This document shows, in pieces, positions 23,115-32,807 of a stretch of DNA of 64,000 nucleotides (position 1 is the first letter of the stretch; each line of letters opens with the position of its first letter). Below the pieces are notes generated by a model. The model had not been told where the DNA came from, made no database searches, and worked only from the letters and a program-made list of their open reading frames with translations. Both the position numbers and the translations under genes were made by a program. This stretch comes from Streptomyces sp. I6. GTDB lineage: Bacteria; Actinomycetota; Actinomycetes; Streptomycetales; Streptomycetaceae. The stretch lies in assembly GCA_003725745.1 (NCBI GenBank), contig RHDP01000001.1:4782501-4846500 (forward strand), read 5' to 3'.

Positions 23115-23752
23115 TCAGACTCCCAACTCCTGCGCCAGCACCGCGGCTTGAAGCCGGCTGCGCAGCTCGAGCTTGCCCAGGAGCCTGCTGACATGGGTCT
23201 TCACCGTGGCCTCGGCCATCCGGAGCCGTATGGCGATCTCGGCGTTCGACAGGCCCTCGCCCAGACAGGACAGCACCTCGCGCTCACGCGGCGTCAGCGC
23301 GTCGAGCACGGCCGGATCCCGCGACGGCACAGGCGTGGGGGAGGCGAACTCCGCGAGCAGCCGCCGGGTCACGGCCGGGGCGATCAGGCCCTCGCCGCGG
23401 GCGACCGTGCGCACCGCCTCGACCAGGTCCCTCGCCTCGGTGTTCTTCAGCAGGAAGCCGGCGGCCCCCGCGCGCAGCGCGCCGAACACATAGGCGTCGA
23501 GATCGAACGTCGTCAGCACCAGGACGTCCGCCAGGCCCTCCCCGACGACCTGCCGGGTTGCCGAAACCCCGTCCAGACGCGGCATCTGCACGTCCATCAG
23601 GACGAGATCCGGCCGCAGCGCCCGGGCGAGCCGCACCGCCTCCTCGCCGTCCCCGGCCTCGCCCACCACCTCGATGCCGGGGAGCTGCCCAGGATCAGTA
23701 CCAGACCGGCCCTGACGGACTTCTGGTCCTCAGCGACCACTACCCGGATCAT
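23115..23752 (-). CDS. chiR: NarL/LuxR-family response regulator; frame break near the N terminus
   Basis: The receiver domain begins MIRVVVAEDQKSVRAGLVLILGSS split over residues 1-24, phospho-acceptor Asp54 (LVLMDVQMP), Thr in VLVLTTFD and Lys in FLLKN; the C-terminal LuxR-type HTH is LTPREREVLSCLGEGLSN with VKTHVSRLLGKL. The first 25 residues are in another frame; one base restored in CCGGGG at 23677-23682 joins them, giving 212 residues. ATG 23752 overlaps the kinase stop (ATGA), so the pair is co-translated. Position between the kinase and chiC fits the ChiS/ChiR chitin-response pair of S. coelicolor; the assignment is by synteny and family. Confidence 0.82.
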
Positions 23753-25035
23753 GCCGAGGGCTCCTTGTCGTCCACCGTGGGCAGCACCGCCCGTACCCGC
23801 CAGACCCTCGCCGGCCCGCCGGCCGGGCCGGGTCCGGGGCCCGCCTCGAACTCACCGCCCAGCAGCGCGATCCGCTCCCGCATCCCGACGAGCCCCGCGC
23901 CCGAGCCGGGCGCGCGCGGCTCCGGGCCGCCGCCGTAGGGGCTGGTCACGGTCACCGTCAGCGCATGGCCCGCCGCACCGGTGAGGCGTACGGCGACCTC
24001 GCCCGCGTCCGCGTGCTTCAGCGCGTTCGTGAGCGACTCCTGGACGATCCGGTAGGCGGCGAGTGCCACCGGTGCCGGCGGCGCCGCGTCCAGGTCGATC
24101 GCGTCGTCCAGGGTGCACTTCAGCCCGCTCGCGGCACCGCTGGTGGCGGCCTGGTCCACGAGCGCGTCCAGTCCGGCCAGGGTGGGGGCGACGGCGGGTT
24201 CGGCGGCGTCGCCGCTGTCCCGCAGCAGCCCGATCAGCCGGCGCATCTCCGCCAGGCCCTCCACGCTGTTCTCCCGGATGACCGTGAGTGCCTGCCGGGT
24301 CGTCGCCGGCTCGTCCAGGGACAGCGCGGCGGTGGAGTGGATGGCGATCGCCGAGAGGTGGTTGGCGACCAGGTCGTGCAGTTCGCGGGCCATTCTGGCG
24401 CGCTCGGCGGTGATCGCCTCCCGGCGGTCCAGCTCGGCGAGCAGCGCGGTCTGCTCCGCGCGCAGCCGTGCCGCCTCCGCGGCCTCGCGGTGGTCGCGCA
24501 CGAGGGCGCCCGTCGCGGCCGGGCCGACCGACACCAGCCCCACGACCAGGCCGAGGAGCAGCGCGGAGGGATCCTGGAACCACGCCAGGGAGCAGACCGT
24601 GGCCCCGGCCGTGATCAGCCCGGCCGCGTAGGGGATGCGCCGGGCCGAGGCCGGCGGGCCGTACACCACGGCCGCGTACACGAGGTCCGTGAACATCAGG
24701 ACCGTCGCGATGCTCCCCGGCGTGAACTGGTCCGCCGCGATCGCGGCCGTGCCCGCGAGGAGTGCCGTCCTCGGCATGGTCCGCCGCAGCAGCTCCAGGC
24801 CCGACATGGCGAGGAGCGGTACGAGCACCGGCCACGGCCCGGACAGCGGACGGACGCCCTCGGTGGTGTGCAGCCCCAGCGCCCACAGCAGCAGACCGCC
24901 GGCGAGGCCCGTGACGGCTATGAGGACGTCGTCGCGGTGGGGGCGGGGAAGGTCACCGTCCCATGAAACACGCCGGGTGGGGCCGCCGGCCTCCCCGTCC
25001 GGGGTGAGCCGGGGTACATCGAAGGATGCAGTCAC
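23749..25035 (-). CDS. chiS: NarL-type sensor histidine kinase
   Basis: A 428-residue membrane kinase. About five to six hydrophobic segments span residues 36-178, with short loops and no large extracellular domain. The HisKA_3 dimerisation helix has the phospho-acceptor His220 in ARELHDLVANHLSAI, and the ATP-binding domain shows YRIVQESLTNALKHA (N box) and GAGLVGMRERIALLGG (G box). It is co-transcribed with the response regulator and upstream of chiC. Given this context it probably senses chitin oligomers or a related signal, directly or through a partner, but nothing in the sequence reveals the ligand. Confidence 0.82.
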   Translation of the reverse strand: MTASFDVPRLTPDGEAGGPTRRVSWDGDLPRPHRDDVLIAVTGLAGGLLLWALGLHTTEGVRPLSGPWPVLVPLLAMSGLELLRRTMPRTALLAGTAAIAADQFTPGSIATVLMFTDLVYAAVVYGPPASARRIPYAAGLITAGATVCSLAWFQDPSALLLGLVVGLVSVGPAATGALVRDHREAAEAARLRAEQTALLAELDRREAITAERARMARELHDLVANHLSAIAIHSTAALSLDEPATTRQALTVIRENSVEGLAEMRRLIGLLRDSGDAAEPAVAPTLAGLDALVDQAATSGAASGLKCTLDDAIDLDAAPPAPVALAAYRIVQESLTNALKHADAGEVAVRLTGAAGHALTVTVTSPYGGGPEPRAPGSGAGLVGMRERIALLGGEFEAGPGPGPAGGPARVWRVRAVLPTVDDKEPSA

Positions 25036-25106
25036 GGTTCGTCACCGGCGACGACGCGTCCGTGGCCGGGGTCCGGCAGCCTGGCTCCGGTACGAAGGGG
25101 ACAACC

Positions 25107-25874
25107 GTGATCGTCACGCTGATCGTCGTCTGCGAGGTCGGCTTCTGGGTGCTGCTGGCCGCCGGTCTCGCCACGCGCTATCTGCTCCGTATGCCGAGGA
25201 CCGGACTGGCCCTCCTGCTCATGGAGCCGGTGCTCGAACTCGTCCTGCTGGCGGTGACGGTGCTCGACCTCGGGAACGGGTCCGAACCGAGCTGGCGGCA
25301 CGGTCTCGCCGCGCTCTACATCGGCTACACGGCGGGCCACGGCCACCGGACCGTCACGTGGCTCGACGGGCATGCCGCGCACCGTCTGGGCGGCGGCCCG
25401 CCGCCCGCGAAGCCCCCGCGCCACGGTGCCGGGCGCGCCCGGCACGAGGGCCGGGTGTGGCTGGGCACGGTGGTGGGCGCGGCCGTCGCCACCGGTCTGC
25501 TCCAGGCGGCCGTCTGGTACGTCGGGGACGCCGCCCGGACCGGCTCCCTGGAGGACTGGATGCACCTCTCGTGGCGGGTCGCGGCCTTCCACGGACTGTT
25601 CGCACTGAGCTACGCGATCTTTCCGAAGCGGGCCCCGAGGAGCGGCCGGAAGAAGGCCCTGAGAGGGTTCCGGGAGTCGACTCCGGCTCCGGCTCCGGCT
25701 GCGGCGCCGCAGCCGGAGTGGGAGCGGGAGCCGGGACGCGGGCCGGTCAGCGCCGGGCGCGAGCCGGGGTGCCCGGCGGCACGGCGGCGTCAGGGCGAGC
25801 AGCGGCGGCCGGGAGCGCCGCCTTCCCCGGCCGGCCGCGCACCCGCCGGGACCACCGGGGACACACCGCGCTGA
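25107..25874 (+). CDS. Hypothetical integral membrane protein
   Basis: Start GTG 25107 (VIVTLIVVCEVGFWVLLAAG) with AAGGGG six bases upstream; an upstream in-frame ATG at 25026 would overlap chiS. The 255-residue product has four or five hydrophobic segments up to about residue 185: a first helix at 1-22, MEPVLELVLLAVTVLDL, VWLGTVVGAAVATGLLQAAVW and a final WRVAAFHGLFALSYAI. The tail from about 190 is Pro/Ala/Arg-rich and low complexity, with an APAPAPAAAP run. Streptomyces have membrane proteins of this type annotated only as integral membrane proteins; no function can be assigned. It is divergent from chiS, sharing the 71-base gap. Confidence 0.7.
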   Translation: MIVTLIVVCEVGFWVLLAAGLATRYLLRMPRTGLALLLMEPVLELVLLAVTVLDLGNGSEPSWRHGLAALYIGYTAGHGHRTVTWLDGHAAHRLGGGPPPAKPPRHGAGRARHEGRVWLGTVVGAAVATGLLQAAVWYVGDAARTGSLEDWMHLSWRVAAFHGLFALSYAIFPKRAPRSGRKKALRGFRESTPAPAPAAAPQPEWEREPGRGPVSAGREPGCPAARRRQGEQRRPGAPPSPAGRAPAGTTGDTPR

Positions 25875-25924
25875 CAGGCCGCCCGCCGGCCGTCCCCCAC
25901 CGCACGGGGGTACGGGGAGAGCCC

Positions 25925-26497
25925 TCAGCGCTCTCCGCCGGGCACCCAGAGGACGTCCCCGACTTCCTTGTTCGCCGTCCTGGCGAGGATGAAGAGGAGG
26001 TCGGAGAGCCTATTGAGGTAGGTCGCCGCCAGGGGGTTCATCGTCTCGCCGTACACCTCGACGGCGGCCCACGTGGAGCGCTCGGCCCGCCGCACCACCG
26101 TGCACGCCTGGTGCAGCAGCGCGGCACCCGGTGTGCCGCCCGGCAGGATGAACGAGCGGAGCTTGTCCAGATCCGCCAGGAAGCGGTCGCAGTCCGCCTC
26201 CAGCTTGTCGATGTACTGCTGTTCCACCCGCAGCGGCGGGTACTCAGGGTTCTCCACGACGGGTGTGCACAGGTCCGCGCCCACGTCGAACAGGTCGTTC
26301 TGCACCCGGACGAGAACCTTGACGACCTCCTGCGGGAGCCCGCCGAGCGCGATGGCCGTACCGATGGCCGCGTTGGCCTCGTTGGCGTCCGCGTAGGCGG
26401 AGATGCGCACATCGGTCTTGCTCGTGCGGCTCATGTCGCCGAGCGCCGTGGTGCCCTTGTCGCCGGTGCGCGTGTAGATGCGCGTCAGATTGACCAT
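25925..26497 (-). CDS. Cob(I)alamin adenosyltransferase, PduO type
   Basis: A 190-residue enzyme that transfers the adenosyl group of ATP to cob(I)alamin, giving coenzyme B12. The N-terminal ATP-binding motif is TRIYTRTGDKGTTALGD, followed by DANEANAAIG; the second conserved site is VVRRAERSTW, and the end carries LNRLSDLLFILAR. Adenosylcobalamin is the cofactor of icmA at 54908 and of methylmalonyl-CoA mutase, whose helper proteins are also in this window. It is a single gene on the minus strand with its own upstream gap. Confidence 0.94.
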   Translation of the reverse strand: MVNLTRIYTRTGDKGTTALGDMSRTSKTDVRISAYADANEANAAIGTAIALGGLPQEVVKVLVRVQNDLFDVGADLCTPVVENPEYPPLRVEQQYIDKLEADCDRFLADLDKLRSFILPGGTPGAALLHQACTVVRRAERSTWAAVEVYGETMNPLAATYLNRLSDLLFILARTANKEVGDVLWVPGGER

Positions 26498-26824
26498 ACG
26501 GTCAGCCTAAGGCCTGTCCCGCAGCCCCCGGCGGGCGCACGACGACGGCCACGGCGCCTCGCCGCGTTGCCGAATCGCGCGAATACGCCCGGTTCGAGGA
26601 CGACCCTCCGCCCTGCGGTGCGCCGCGTCCGACGCCGCGCGCCGGTCCGCCGGGGATGGCGGGACACCCCTTGGGGCGGCCCGGGTTCGGCCACCCGCCC
26701 CCGTCTCCGGTGTGATGTCCGTCATCCGAGACGTGACGCGCATCTCTTCGCCGCCACACGGCGCCCCGCGGCCGATAGCCTCCGCAGGGATCCGGTAGGC
26801 AAACGTGTGTTAAGGGGTGCAGTA
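26498..26824 (+). other. Divergent intergenic region between pduO-type gene and hydroxyacyl-CoA dehydrogenase
   Basis: 327 bases without a gene. Both neighbours are transcribed away from it. TTAAGGGG at 26809-26816 serves as the downstream ribosome site. I found no B12-riboswitch-like conserved box and no convincing operator. Confidence 0.45.
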
Positions 26825-27673
26825 GTGGCCAGGAAGCTCGCCGTCATCGGGGCCGGACTCATGGGGTCCGGTATCGCGCAGGTCTCCGCCCAAGCGGGCT
26901 GGGACGTCGTGCTGCGCGACGTCACCGACGCGGCCCTGACCCGCGGCACCGACGGCATAAAGGCCTCGTACGAGAGGTTCGTCGCCAAGGGCAAGCTCGA
27001 AGCGGCCGACGCCGAGGCCGCGTTGGCGCGCATCACCGCGACCACGGACCTCGACGCGGTCGCCGACGCGGACGTCGTGGTCGAGGCGGTCTTCGAGAAG
27101 CTCGAGGTGAAGCACGAGATCTTCCGTGCGCTCGACAAGCTCGTACGGGACGAGGCGGTGCTCGCCTCCAACACGTCCGCGATCCCGATCACCAAGATCG
27201 CGGCCGTGACCGAGCGGCCGGAGCGCGTCGTCGGCACCCACTTCTTCTCGCCCGTGCCGATGATGCGGCTGTGCGAACTCGTCCGCGGTTACAAGACCAG
27301 CGACGAGACGCTCGCCACCGCACGCGAGTTCGCCGAGTCCGTGGGCAAGACCTGCATCGTCGTCAACCGCGACGTCGCCGGCTTCGTGACCACCCGTCTG
27401 ATCTCGGCGCTCGTCGTCGAGGCGGCCAAGCTGTACGAGTCGGGCGTGGCGAGCGCCGAGGACATCGACATCGCGTGCAAGCTCGGCTTCGGCCATGCGA
27501 TGGGGCCGTTGGCCACCGCCGACCTGACCGGCGTCGACATCCTGCTCCACGCCACCGGCAACATCTACACCGAGTCGCAGGACGAGAAGTTCGCGCCGCC
27601 GGAGCTGATGCGCCGGATGGTGGACGCCGGTGACATCGGGCGCAAGAGCGGGCAGGGCTTCTACAAGCACTGA
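26825..27673 (+). CDS. 3-hydroxybutyryl-CoA dehydrogenase
   Basis: A 282-residue NAD(P)-dependent short-type 3-hydroxyacyl-CoA dehydrogenase. GTG 26825 follows AAGGGG by eight bases and gives VARKLAVIGAGLMGSGIAQ, the Rossmann motif GAGLMG at 9-14. SNTSAIPITKIA, the catalytic His139 in GTHFFSPVPMM and Glu151 in LCELV are present, and the C-terminal helical domain ends with the conserved DIGRKSGQGFYKH. The single-domain length indicates a monofunctional enzyme, used in acetoacetyl-CoA/3-hydroxybutyryl-CoA metabolism and the ethylmalonyl-CoA route rather than as a beta-oxidation fusion. The thiolase at 44346 could supply its substrate. Confidence 0.93.
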   Translation: MARKLAVIGAGLMGSGIAQVSAQAGWDVVLRDVTDAALTRGTDGIKASYERFVAKGKLEAADAEAALARITATTDLDAVADADVVVEAVFEKLEVKHEIFRALDKLVRDEAVLASNTSAIPITKIAAVTERPERVVGTHFFSPVPMMRLCELVRGYKTSDETLATAREFAESVGKTCIVVNRDVAGFVTTRLISALVVEAAKLYESGVASAEDIDIACKLGFGHAMGPLATADLTGVDILLHATGNIYTESQDEKFAPPELMRRMVDAGDIGRKSGQGFYKH

Positions 27674-27931
27674 ACGCCGACCCCGGGTGCGCGGGGGCCG
27701 TACGCCCCTGCCCACCTTCACCCCTTCGGGTGAATTCGGTATCGGTTCGCTTACAGACGGCAACTTCTCTGCACGTACGGCAGTCAGTTGGTGCAAACAC
27801 AGAGACAGTCGAACCTCACGGTCGAACGCGATGATCGAACGCCAGTCCGCGCCGGCGGCAGGGCGCCGCAGAGTCGGGCCGTCGACGTGGGCGTCGGCTC
27901 TGACGGACAAGAGCACTCTCGGGGAGCGCAT

Positions 27932-28255
27932 ATGCACATCAGGGGCGACCACGCCGAGCTGGTCGTCGGGGGCCGCCTCGACGTCCGGAGCGCGGCGGAC
28001 GCCCGAACGGTCCTGCACTCGGCCGTCGACGGCGGAGTGGGCGATCTGGTGCTCGACCTGAGCAATCTGGACTCCTGGGACGCCACCGGTCTCGGGGTCA
28101 TCATGGGCGCGCACCGACGGGCCGGCCGCTGCGGCCGGCGCCTCGTGCTGCGCGGAGTGCCGCCGCAGATGCAGCGGCTCCTGGTGGCCACCCGGCTGCA
28201 CCGCATCCTGGCCATCGAGGGCGGAATCGCCGCAGAGTCATTGCCCCGGGTCTGA
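27932..28255 (+). CDS. STAS-domain anti-sigma factor antagonist-like protein
   Basis: A 107-residue single STAS domain. ATG 27932 is chosen because GGGGAG at 27921-27926 is five bases upstream and the domain starts at once. The motif around the phosphorylation site reads LDSWDATGLGVIMGAHRRA; the residue equivalent to the SpoIIAA serine is Thr. Such proteins bind anti-sigma kinases of the RsbW type when unphosphorylated. No kinase or sigma gene is adjacent, so the partner must be elsewhere. The 258-base upstream gap contains three TCGAAC elements (27804-27848) of unknown meaning. Confidence 0.85.
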   Translation: MHIRGDHAELVVGGRLDVRSAADARTVLHSAVDGGVGDLVLDLSNLDSWDATGLGVIMGAHRRAGRCGRRLVLRGVPPQMQRLLVATRLHRILAIEGGIAAESLPRV

Positions 28256-28470
28256 GCGGGCGACACGTGCCAGGGCGCACAATCATCACGAGACCGTGAC
28301 GTCCTGGGCGCCCGCCACCCCGGCTGTTCCCCGATTCCCGCCGAACGTCTAGGCTCCGGTCGCCCGCCTCTCCACCAACCCACACGGCGGGCACCGGACC
28401 AGAAGCGGCAGCGGAGCGTGCAGCCGGCCGGAGGGGCTTCCGCACGAGACGCCATCTGGGGGCTTTGACC

Positions 28471-31169
28471 ATGGACCCGAAGAATCCGGAACCGGACGAG
28501 TACGGCCACGACGGCGACCGCGACGGCGCCGCAGGCGGCACCGCGCAACGGCCGCCGCGCGACGCGGTGCCGCCGGAGTTCGCCCACCAGAAGGCCACGC
28601 CCGCACGCATGGTGCGCGTGGTGGCCGGCGAACTCGTACTCACCGTCAACCCGGTCGACGGCAGCGAGATCGAGCCCTGCCGCCCCGGCGAGCAACCCGC
28701 CCCGCCCGTACGGCACACCTCCGGTGAGCGCGAGGAACTGCGGCGCGCCCTCCGGCCCCCGGTTCCCCCCGGACCGGCCGCCCCCGCACTGCCGCTGCTG
28801 GAGCGTCAGGAGGAGCGTCAGCGGCTGGTACGCCTCCTGGGACGCGGCCGCACGGTCCGGCTGACCGGGCCCGCCGGGTCGGGCCGTACCGCCCTGCTCG
28901 ACGCCGTCGCCGCCGACTGCGCGGACCTGGCCCCCGACGGTGTCGTCCGGCTCTCCGGGCACCACCGCACGCCCGCCGAGCTGCTCCGCGAACTCTTCAC
29001 GGCGGTCCACAACGCCCCGCTGCACCGGCCCGGCCGGGCGGAACTGCTCGGACACGTCCGCGAGATCGGTGCCGTCGTCCTCGTCGACGACCTGGAGTTC
29101 GGCGGCAGCGCCCTGGACGAACTCCTCGACGCCACCCCGGAATGCGCCTTCCTGCTCGCCGCGACGCCCGATGTGGCGGCACCCTCGGCCGGGTCCCGGG
29201 TCGAGGAGGTGTTCCTCTCCGGACTCGACCGCGGCACCGCCCTCGAGCTCCTGGAGCGGGCCGTGGAGCGGCCGCTCAGCGACGAGGAGGCGAACTGGGC
29301 CGGCGACCTCTGGTTCGAGTCGGAGGGGCTGCCCCTGCGCTTCGTCCAGGCCGGTGCGCTCCTCCGGCAGCGCGACACCCTGCGCAACGGCCCCGCGGAG
29401 CGGGACGGCGGTGTCGCCGGCGACACCGCCACCGACGCCACTGACGCCACTGACGCCACCGACGACGACGAGGGCAGCGTCTTCGGCGACGGGGTCGACA
29501 CCCCGCTGCCGACGCTCGGCGAAGGAGCCGCCCCCGCCGCGCTGCTCGCCTCCCGCCTCAGTGAGTCCGCCCGCGAAACCCTCCGGTTCGCGGTCGCCCT
29601 CGGCGGCGAGGTCCCGCACCAGGCGCACCTTCCGGCGCTCATCGGCGACACCCACGCGGACGCCGCGCTCGGCGAGCTGACCAGCTGCGCCCTGCTCAGT
29701 CCCGTCGGCTCCCGCTACCGGCTGGCGGCCGGAGTCGCCGCCCAGCTGGAGGCCGCGGGCTACGGCGAGGGCGCCCTCGAGCGCGCCGACACGGCCGCCC
29801 GGCACTACGCGTGGTGGACGGGGCACCCTTCGGTGACGCCCGCGCGGGCGTCCAGCGAGGCGGACGCGATCCTCGCGGCGCTGGGCGCCCTGGTGCCCGC
29901 GCAGGAGGCCGGGCACGCCGCAACCGCCGTGCTGCTGGCACGCAGCGCCGCGCCCGCGTTCGCGGCCGGACTGCACTGGCAGGCGTGGGAGCGCACGCTG
30001 CGGACCGGTCAGGAGGCGGCCCGGACGGTGGGCGAGGTCGCCGAAGAGGCCTATTTCCTCCACGAGCTGGGCGTGCTGGCCCTCTGCTCGGGCAGCCTCG
30101 ACCGGGCGCGTGCCGAACTCGAGGCGTCCGTCGCCATGCGCGGAGCGCTTGCCGACAAGAGCGGCACGGTCGCCGGCCGCAGGGCGCTGGCTCTCGTCGC
30201 CGACCGTGAGGGTGCCCGCCCGCCGGTTGCGGGCGGCGCCGAGGGCGGGACGGCCCCGACCGTACGCGCCGAGGAGCCGGTGTTCCCCGCCCTGGGTGCC
30301 ACGGTCGTCTCCGCACCGGCCGAGACGGCGGAGGCCGGCCGCCGGACCCCGGCCCGGCCCGCCGGCCTCGTCGCGGAGGCGCGCCGCCTCGTGGTATCCG
30401 GACCCCGGCGCCACCTGGTCGCGACCGGAGCGGGCGCACTGCTGGCCGTGGTCCTCGGCACCATGGTGACCCTCGGAGCGGCCTCCGACGAGGAGCCCCC
30501 GGCGGACCGGGTGACCAGCGAGCAGTCGGCGAACGAAGGGGAGGGGAGCGAGGGCCTCGACGCGGACGAGCCCGCCGACACCCCCACCAGCGGCCCCGCG
30601 GACGGCACCACCGGCGGTACGGGAGGCGCCCCCGCGGCACCGGGTACCGCGCGGCCCGGCGAAAGCGGCTCGGCGGGCGACCCCGCGGCACCGGGCGGCG
30701 GTTCCCCGGCGGGCGGTTCGGGCACGAACGGCTCGGCGAACGGCGGTTCGTCGTCGGCGACGGGCGGGACGACCGGGAGTTCGTCGTCCACGGTTGGTTC
30801 GCCGTCGACCGGCGGCCCGTCGTCGGGTTCGTCGGGTTCGTCGGGCGGATCCCCGTCGGACGGGGGCACGTCCACGGGCCCGGGCGGCGGTACCTCGGGC
30901 GGCGGTGCGAGCGACGGCGGCGCCTCGGAGGGCGGTACGAGCGACGGCGGTGCGAGCGACGGGGCACGTCCACGGGCCCGGGCGGCGGTGCCTCGGAGGG
31001 CGGTGCGAGCGACGGCGGTGCGAGCGACGGGGGCACGTCCACGGGCCCGGGCGGCGGCGCCTCGGACGGCGGCACCGTCGAGGGCGGTGCGTCCTCCACG
31101 GGCGACCCGGGGGCCACGACGAGCAGCCCCGGCGGCAGCCAGGCGGTGCCCGGCAGTTCGTCGCCCTGA
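28471..31169 (+). CDS. P-loop ATPase-like protein with one membrane helix and Ser/Gly-rich exterior tail; frame break in the tail
   Basis: An 899-residue protein once a break is repaired. ATG 28471 has GGGGG eight bases upstream. Residues 1-110 are polar; an ATPase-like domain follows with GPAGSGRT at 133-140, where the usual Walker A lysine is Arg, and VVLVDDLEF as Walker B. A helical region at about 400-600 resembles TPR repeats (RTLRTGQEAARTVGEVAEE, YFLHELGVLALCSGSLDRA). One membrane helix (HLVATGAGALLAVVLGTMV) lies near 648-668, followed by about 230 residues of Ser/Gly/Thr/Asp repeats. In the repeat DNA, the G4 run at 30961-30964 matches a G5 at 31029-31033 in a sister copy, which identifies the missing G. 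Function unknown; the layout suggests a cytoplasmic sensor or ATPase anchored to the envelope. Confidence 0.78.
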
Positions 31170-31344
31170 CCGCCCGCCGGTACGCGTGCGGCGCGGCGCC
31201 CCGCGTCCGCGCGGCACCCCGTGTCCGTTCAGCGCCCCGTCTCGGGCGGCCCCGTGTCCGGCGCCCGGTCTCCGGCGCCCCGTGTCCGCGGAGGGGCGCG
31301 GGCGGCCCGCGCAACCGCCGGCCGCCCGCGTTCCCGGGTCTCCG

Positions 31345-32007
31345 TCAGAACAGACGCAGCTTGTCGTCCTCGATACCGCGCAGGGCGTCGTAGTCCAGCA
31401 CCACGCAGCCGATACCCCGGTCCGTCGCCAGCACGCGGGCCTGGGGCTTGATCTCCTGGGCCGCGAACACACCGCGGACCGGGGCGAGACGGGGGTCGCG
31501 GTTCAGCAGCTCCAGATAGCGGGTGAGCTGCTCGACCCCGTCGATCTCGCCGCGGCGCTTGATCTCCACCGCCACCGTCGCGCCGTCGGAGTCCCGGCAG
31601 AGGATGTCCACGGGGCCGATCGCCGTCGGGTACTCGCGGCGGATCAGGCTGTAGCCCTCGCCCAGTGTCTCGATACGGTCTGCGAGCAGCTCCTGGAGGT
31701 GCGCTTCCACGCCGTCCTTGATGAGCCCGGGGTCCACGCCCAGCTCGTGTGACGAGTCGTGGAGGACCTCCTCCATGGTGATGATCAGTTTCTCGCCCGT
31801 TTTGCCGGTGACCGTCCAGACGTTGTCGTCCCCCTCCTTGAGGGTGCAGGGAGGGGACATCCAGTTCAGCGGTTTGTACGCCCTGTCGTCGGCGTGGATG
31901 GAGACGCTGCCGTCCGCCTTGACCAGGATCAGGCGGGGAGCGGAGGGCAGGTGGGCGGTGAGCCGGCCGGCGTAGTCCACGGAACAGCGGGCGATGACGA
32001 GACGCAT
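31345..32007 (-). CDS. nucS: Mismatch-specific endonuclease NucS (EndoMS)
   Basis: A 220-residue RecB-like nuclease that cleaves mismatched DNA and replaces MutS/MutL-type repair in actinobacteria. ATG 32007 gives the usual N terminus [21 protein letters not shown] (residues 1-21 in shorter pieces). The nuclease site is D134 (GPVDILCRD), E148 and K150 (VAVEIKRRG), with Q160 in [10 protein letters not shown]. The C terminus ends in LRLF, resembling the short peptide by which such enzymes bind the beta sliding clamp. It stands alone; the upstream neighbour is divergent. Confidence 0.94.
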   Translation of the reverse strand: MRLVIARCSVDYAGRLTAHLPSAPRLILVKADGSVSIHADDRAYKPLNWMSPPCTLKEGDDNVWTVTGKTGEKLIITMEEVLHDSSHELGVDPGLIKDGVEAHLQELLADRIETLGEGYSLIRREYPTAIGPVDILCRDSDGATVAVEIKRRGEIDGVEQLTRYLELLNRDPRLAPVRGVFAAQEIKPQARVLATDRGIGCVVLDYDALRGIEDDKLRLF

Positions 32008-32287
32008 GGTGCGCAACGCTACTCGACCGACCTCCCCGTGCGCGATTCCTCCCCCGTCGCCCCGGCCTCTGTCCGAGTCCCTACGGGTCGCCCCTCTTGT
32101 GCCCTTACGCAGGTGGCCGGTTGTGTTCCCATTCTCCTGGTGCGGACCAGACAGCGCGCATAACGTGGAAGCAGGAGGTCGCCGGTCGTGCACGCAGCGT
32201 CGCCCTCAGCGCCGCAGCCGGGCACACGCCGCCGCCTCCTTCCCTGCCCGTAAGACCCCGCTCGGCGGGGTCGCGAGAGGAGAACCC

Positions 32288-32680
32288 ATGTCGCTCGACG
32301 TCTCACCGGCGCTGTTGGAACAGGCCGAGCGAGGCGAGGTCGACGAAGCTGCATTCGTCGACTGCGTCCGGACCTCCCTGCCCTACGCATGGGGGATGAT
32401 CAGTTCTCTGGTGGCCCAGCTGAAGGTGGACGGTGGAGACTTCGCCGACAACCAGACGCCGCCGCCGGACGAGCAGGCACGTGGTCAGCTGTTGCGCGCA
32501 CTCGCGAGCGACGCCATCAGGGGTGCGCTGCAGCGGCACTTCGGAGTGCGGCTCGCTTTCCAGAACTGCCACCGCGTCGCAGTGTTCCCGCTGGACTCCT
32601 CGGTGGATGAGCGGCTCACCCGCTTCACCTCCGTCAGGGCCCAGCTGCTCAACCAGTCGCCGGAACTGCGCGACTGCTGA
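32288..32680 (+). CDS. Conserved Streptomyces hypothetical protein (SCO5389-like)
   Basis: A 130-residue soluble protein. ATG 32288 has GAGAGGAG upstream at 32276-32283. It starts MSLDVSPALLEQAERGEVDEAAFVDCVRTS in two parts, has WGMISSLVAQL and NCHRVAVFPLDSSVDERLTRFTS, and ends with a helical SVRAQLLNQSPELRDC. I recognise it as a family conserved at this locus in Streptomyces but know no function. No signal peptide or membrane segment. The 280-base gap before it is a shared divergent promoter region with nucS; nothing specific was recognised there. Confidence 0.8.
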   Translation: MSLDVSPALLEQAERGEVDEAAFVDCVRTSLPYAWGMISSLVAQLKVDGGDFADNQTPPPDEQARGQLLRALASDAIRGALQRHFGVRLAFQNCHRVAVFPLDSSVDERLTRFTSVRAQLLNQSPELRDC

Positions 32681-32807
32681 TGTCTTCCGCTGCCGCTCCG
32701 CGTCGCGCGAGGAGCCATGTATGCCGGGCGGCAGCCTCCGCCGGACGACGGGCCGGAGGAGGCGTGCGGGCTGTACGGTCGTGCGGCCCGCACGCGCGTC
32801 GGTCCGA

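Noticed and set aside
24635-27673. 1012-codon plus-strand frame ending in the hydroxybutyryl-CoA dehydrogenase
   Set aside because: Only the part from GTG 26825 is coding; the upstream part lies antisense to chiS and the adenosyltransferase.
27784-31314. 1176-codon minus-strand open frame opposite the P-loop protein
   Set aside because: Arg/Pro/Gly-rich, no conserved motif, opposite a gene with clear domains. Long antisense frames are expected in DNA of this GC content.
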